This document shows, piece by piece, positions 61,683-64,000 of a stretch of DNA of 64,000 nucleotides (within the stretch, counting starts at the first letter, position 1; each line of letters opens with the position of its first letter). The stretch spans positions 62,001 through 126,000 of the forward strand of contig CAJFLE010000002.1 in assembly GCA_904387375.1 (NCBI GenBank), read 5' to 3'. Position numbers and translations under genes: made by a program. The notes below the pieces were generated by a model, which saw only the letters and a list, made by a program, of their open reading frames with translations, searched no databases and was not told where the DNA came from. Origin of the DNA: Candidatus Protoclostridium gallicola. Its GTDB lineage: Bacteria > Bacillota > Clostridia > Christensenellales > Pumilibacteraceae.

Positions 61683-61710
61683 AGTATAACACCCCCCCCC
61701 GGCTTGTCAA
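61683..61710 (-). promoter_or_regulatory. Promoter with homopolymeric G9 spacer, candidate phase-variable switch
   Basis: On the minus strand TTGACA and TATACT are separated by 16 bases that include nine G residues (C9 on the plus strand, 61692-61700). A change of one base in the run would give a 15- or 17-base spacer and change promoter strength. Confidence 0.65.
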
Positions 61711-61815
61711 GGGGGTTGTGAAAATTTCTGCAAACTTTTTTCGCAGTGTTTCAGGCGTTATATTGCATTTTTTCGCGCGTTATCCACAACCTGAGACGGG
61801 AGAAAAGAAAAGCAT

Positions 61816-61845
61816 AAAAAAATCCCGCCGCTGCGGAGCGACGGG
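61816..61845 (-). terminator. Terminator of degV
   Basis: CCCGTCGCT and AGCGGCGGG form a hairpin on the minus strand, followed by seven T residues, about 40 bases after the degV stop. Confidence 0.8.
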
Positions 61846-61883
61846 AGTCGGTAGGATCAAACCGTAATTTTTCTGATTTTACG

Positions 61884-62768
61884 TCAGTTTTTGCGTTCGT
61901 CGCCGACGAAGAACAGCGCGACGGTGCCGGGGCCTGTGTGGCTGCCGATGACGGTGCCGATGCTGTTGATCATGACGGGCGCGGCGAGATTGGGGAAAGC
62001 GGCTTCGACGAGGTCGGCGACGCGGCGCGCGTCGTCGTAGCAGGCCGACTGGCACATAAAGCACTTGCCGTTGTATTCCCTGCCGCCGTCGGCATGCTCG
62101 ATCATGCGCTTGACGATCTCGCTCATAACCTTCTTCTTTCCGGGATACTTATTGCGCGGGATCAGCTTGCCTTCGTTGCTGACGTTGAGCAGCGGGCAGA
62201 TATGGAAGAGGGTGCCGAACAGCAGCGACGTCTTCGTGATACGGCCGCCGCGGTAGTAGCTTGTCAGGTCGGTGGAGAAAAACCAGTGATGGATTTTAAG
62301 GCGGTTGTTCTCTATCCACGCGCGCAGCCCGTCTATATCCATGCCCTCGTCGCGGCGGTCGGCGGCCATGTCCATCAGGAGGCCGTAACCGGACGAAGCG
62401 GCGAGGCTGTCGACGACGTATATCTTTCTGTCGGGGTACTTTTCCGCCAGTCCGTTTGCGGCGGTGACCGCGGAGTTGTAAGTGCCGGATATGCCGCCGG
62501 ACAGCGTCACGTGCAGCACGTCCTTTCCCTCTTTCAGGAAGGACTCGAAAAATTCCGTGAACTGCTCGGGCGAAACCTGCGACGTCGTAGGTTTGGCGCC
62601 GTTTTCTATGCGCTTATAAAAATCGTCGAACGCAATGGTCTGGCCGAGATCGTCGGGATATTCCGTGCCGTCCATCATGAAATGGAAGCAGGTATACGGA
62701 ATGTTTCTTTTTTCGAAATGCTCCTTGGGCAGATCGGCCGTGGAGCAGCAGGTCAGAACGTAACTCAT
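61884..62768 (-). CDS. DegV-family fatty-acid-binding protein
   Basis: The 294-residue protein is a DegV relative, the family that includes FakB proteins which bind fatty acids for the FakA kinase. It begins YVLTCCSTADLP and has the lipid-binding TSQVSPEQF segment and SGGISGTYNSA, all typical. AAGGAG precedes the ATG at 62768; the longer frame upstream lacks a ribosome site. No fakA is in the window. Confidence 0.92.
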   Translation of the reverse strand: MSYVLTCCSTADLPKEHFEKRNIPYTCFHFMMDGTEYPDDLGQTIAFDDFYKRIENGAKPTTSQVSPEQFTEFFESFLKEGKDVLHVTLSGGISGTYNSAVTAANGLAEKYPDRKIYVVDSLAASSGYGLLMDMAADRRDEGMDIDGLRAWIENNRLKIHHWFFSTDLTSYYRGGRITKTSLLFGTLFHICPLLNVSNEGKLIPRNKYPGKKKVMSEIVKRMIEHADGGREYNGKCFMCQSACYDDARRVADLVEAAFPNLAAPVMINSIGTVIGSHTGPGTVALFFVGDERKN

Positions 62769-62890
62769 ATATATAAACTCCTTGATTTTTTCGGTATTTG
62801 CGGTAATAATTGTAATATGCCGCGGGCGGAAACGCAACCTATTTTCCGCATTCTCCGCTATACATTACGGAACGCGGCGGTAGAGTCCGG

Positions 62891-62920
62891 AAAACGCGGC
62901 TCTACCGTGAGTAGAGCCGC
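62891..62920 (-). terminator. Terminator of the HTH membrane protein gene
   Basis: GCGGCTCTAC and GTAGAGCCGC flank a five-base loop, followed on the minus strand by GTTTTCC. Confidence 0.7.
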
Positions 62921-62952
62921 GGAAACGCAGCGATTTCTTCGATACGTCCGCG

Positions 62953-63579
62953 TCAGCGGCGGGAAGAGCGGCGGAAAAAATGCCAGAGAACGATGAGCAC
63001 CTGCGCCACGCCCGCCACCGCGTACGCCAGGCCGATCCACGGCACGCCGTAAAAAGTGACGTGCACGCATACCGCCGCCGACCACGCTATGCCCGACGAC
63101 GCGACCGCGCGCCATACCGGCGGCCACCACAGGCAGGCGAACACGTGCCACACGATAAAGGACACGGGGAGCGCGTAAAGCAGAACTCGCACCGCCCACT
63201 CCGCGAATATATCGGGCGCCGCCACGCCGAACGAGAAACATATTATGCCGTCGATGAACCAGACGAGCACGACGGACATCAGCGTTATTATGATGCGTTT
63301 GCGCCCCGCATTCGGGCGCGCTTTTTCTTCCTCTGCGTTGCCGGCGCTCGCCGCGGTAGGCCCGGCATATACGAGATCGTTGACGGTGACGCCGAAGATC
63401 TCCGCCAGCCGCACGAGAGTATGGAGATCGGGCGCGGCTTCGCCCCGCTCCCACTTGGAAACGGATTTATCCGAATAATCGATCTTTTCGGCCAGTTCGA
63501 GCTGGGTCATGCCCATCCGGCGGCGGTTCGCCGCTATATTGGCCGCGATAATGAGATTCAGAGGCTGCCGGTCTTCCAT
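62953..63579 (-). CDS. HTH regulator with membrane domain
   Basis: The 208-residue protein joins an N-terminal XRE helix-turn-helix (residues 9-60, LAEKIDYSDKSVSKWERG) to a hydrophobic C-terminal part with about four membrane segments (residues 92-190). Such membrane-linked XRE proteins are frequent in Firmicutes and may sense membrane signals. GGGAGA and a TTGATT-17-TACAAT promoter (63603-63631) precede ATG 63579. Confidence 0.87.
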   Translation of the reverse strand: MEDRQPLNLIIAANIAANRRRMGMTQLELAEKIDYSDKSVSKWERGEAAPDLHTLVRLAEIFGVTVNDLVYAGPTAASAGNAEEEKARPNAGRKRIIITLMSVVLVWFIDGIICFSFGVAAPDIFAEWAVRVLLYALPVSFIVWHVFACLWWPPVWRAVASSGIAWSAAVCVHVTFYGVPWIGLAYAVAGVAQVLIVLWHFFRRSSRR

Positions 63580-63677
63580 CGTTTCTCCCGTCCGTTTTTG
63601 AAATTGTAACACAACCGGGCGGAAAAATCAACCGCTGCCGGTGCGCGCCGCAACATCCGCGCGCGAAAAAACGCGTT

Positions 63678-64000
63678 TTATGCTTTTCTGACCAGGCACC
63701 ACACCGATTTCCCCGGAACGGGAGCCGTGCCCGAAAACTCGCCGAGTTCGGTATCGCCCGCCGCGTCGCCGGAAACGCGCAGCGACCACAGCCCGTCGGG
63801 CAGCGGCACGTCCACCGCGTCCAGAGGATTGTAAATCATGAGCAGCGTTTCGCCGCACGCCGACAGCGTATAGACGATGACGTCGTAGCGTACGTCGATG
63901 AAGTGCGTCGCCTCCTCGATCTCCTCCCTGCCCGTTATGCGCAGCGCGGGGTGCGCCTTGCGGAAAGCTATCAGACCGCGGTAGTAGTCGCGCATGGCGG
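63678..64000 (-). CDS. Pullulanase-type glycoside hydrolase, C-terminal part
   Basis: The C-terminal 107 residues of a GH13 enzyme are present; the frame runs off the right edge. The start of the visible part, RDYYRGLIAFRKAHPALR, and the following beta-sandwich (VIVYTLSACGETLLMIYNP) match type I pullulanases, which cleave alpha-1,6 links of pullulan and branched starch. It may end a carbohydrate-use cluster outside the window. Confidence 0.8.
   Translation of the reverse strand, partial: AMRDYYRGLIAFRKAHPALRITGREEIEEATHFIDVRYDVIVYTLSACGETLLMIYNPLDAVDVPLPDGLWSLRVSGDAAGDTELGEFSGTAPVPGKSVWCLVRKA

Noticed and set aside
61780..61788. DnaA box TTATCCACA
   Set aside because: Only one box is seen, with no cluster, dnaA or AT-rich unwinding region nearby, so an origin is not supported.

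Overview
The window looks like a chromosomal stretch of an uncultured anaerobic Clostridia (Firmicutes) bacterium of fairly high GC. This rests on an intact spo0A, a Firmicutes-type galT, lipoproteins with a Clostridia-style lipobox, clear TTGnnn/TATAAT promoters and AGGAGG ribosome sites. The exact lineage is inferred, not shown.

Layout. 1-4.8 kb: mnmG (cut by the left edge), a flavoprotein, a cyclophilin, comEC and a tandem-HTH regulator. 4.8-13 kb: a Leloir operon (beta-galactosidase, galT, galK, galE, galM) diverging from an AraC regulator across an intergenic region with two copies of a promoter/operator block. 13-18 kb: cupin/carboxymuconolactone decarboxylase pair, carboxylesterase, spo0A, alcohol dehydrogenase-like protein. 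18-21 kb: a small sigma factor, HTH protein, exported C39-like protease and membrane protein. 21-36.6 kb: SecB-like protein, valS, a NitT/TauT-type ABC importer, a YkvI-like transporter, a membrane-anchored GH3 protein, a V4R-like/asparaginase operon, a Rieske oxidoreductase and small redox genes.

36.7-47.4 kb is an integrated 10.7-kb element in the 3' end of a tRNA-Asn gene, bounded by 23-bp direct repeats. It encodes a rolling-circle (HUH) Rep, a Zot-family ATPase, a large signal-peptide/C-terminal-anchor protein, further membrane and small basic proteins, a repressor with a perfect palindromic operator, and a tyrosine integrase. This is the gene set of a filamentous (inovirus-like) prophage in a monoderm host. 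It also holds a probable small RNA with its own promoter, a three-way-junction fold and a T-tract terminator, running against the phage genes.

47.5-49.7 kb: two toxin-antitoxin modules (Phd/Doc and a RelE/ParE type) ending in near-identical terminators, then two HTH genes. 49.8-54 kb: small membrane proteins, an alpha/beta hydrolase overlapping a phosphotransferase-fold kinase, and a second AraC regulator. 54-61.7 kb: a surface glycan operon (BspA/CBM-like lipoprotein, four-repeat lipoprotein, permuted GH3) whose best promoter has a nine-base C/G run in its spacer, a candidate phase-variation switch, followed by a structured leader with an internal terminator. 61.8-64 kb: DegV, an HTH membrane protein and the end of a pullulanase.

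A recurring feature is that at least seven chromosomal genes start 6-9 bases after a well-formed -10 box and lack a Shine-Dalgarno sequence, so they are probably translated from leaderless mRNAs.
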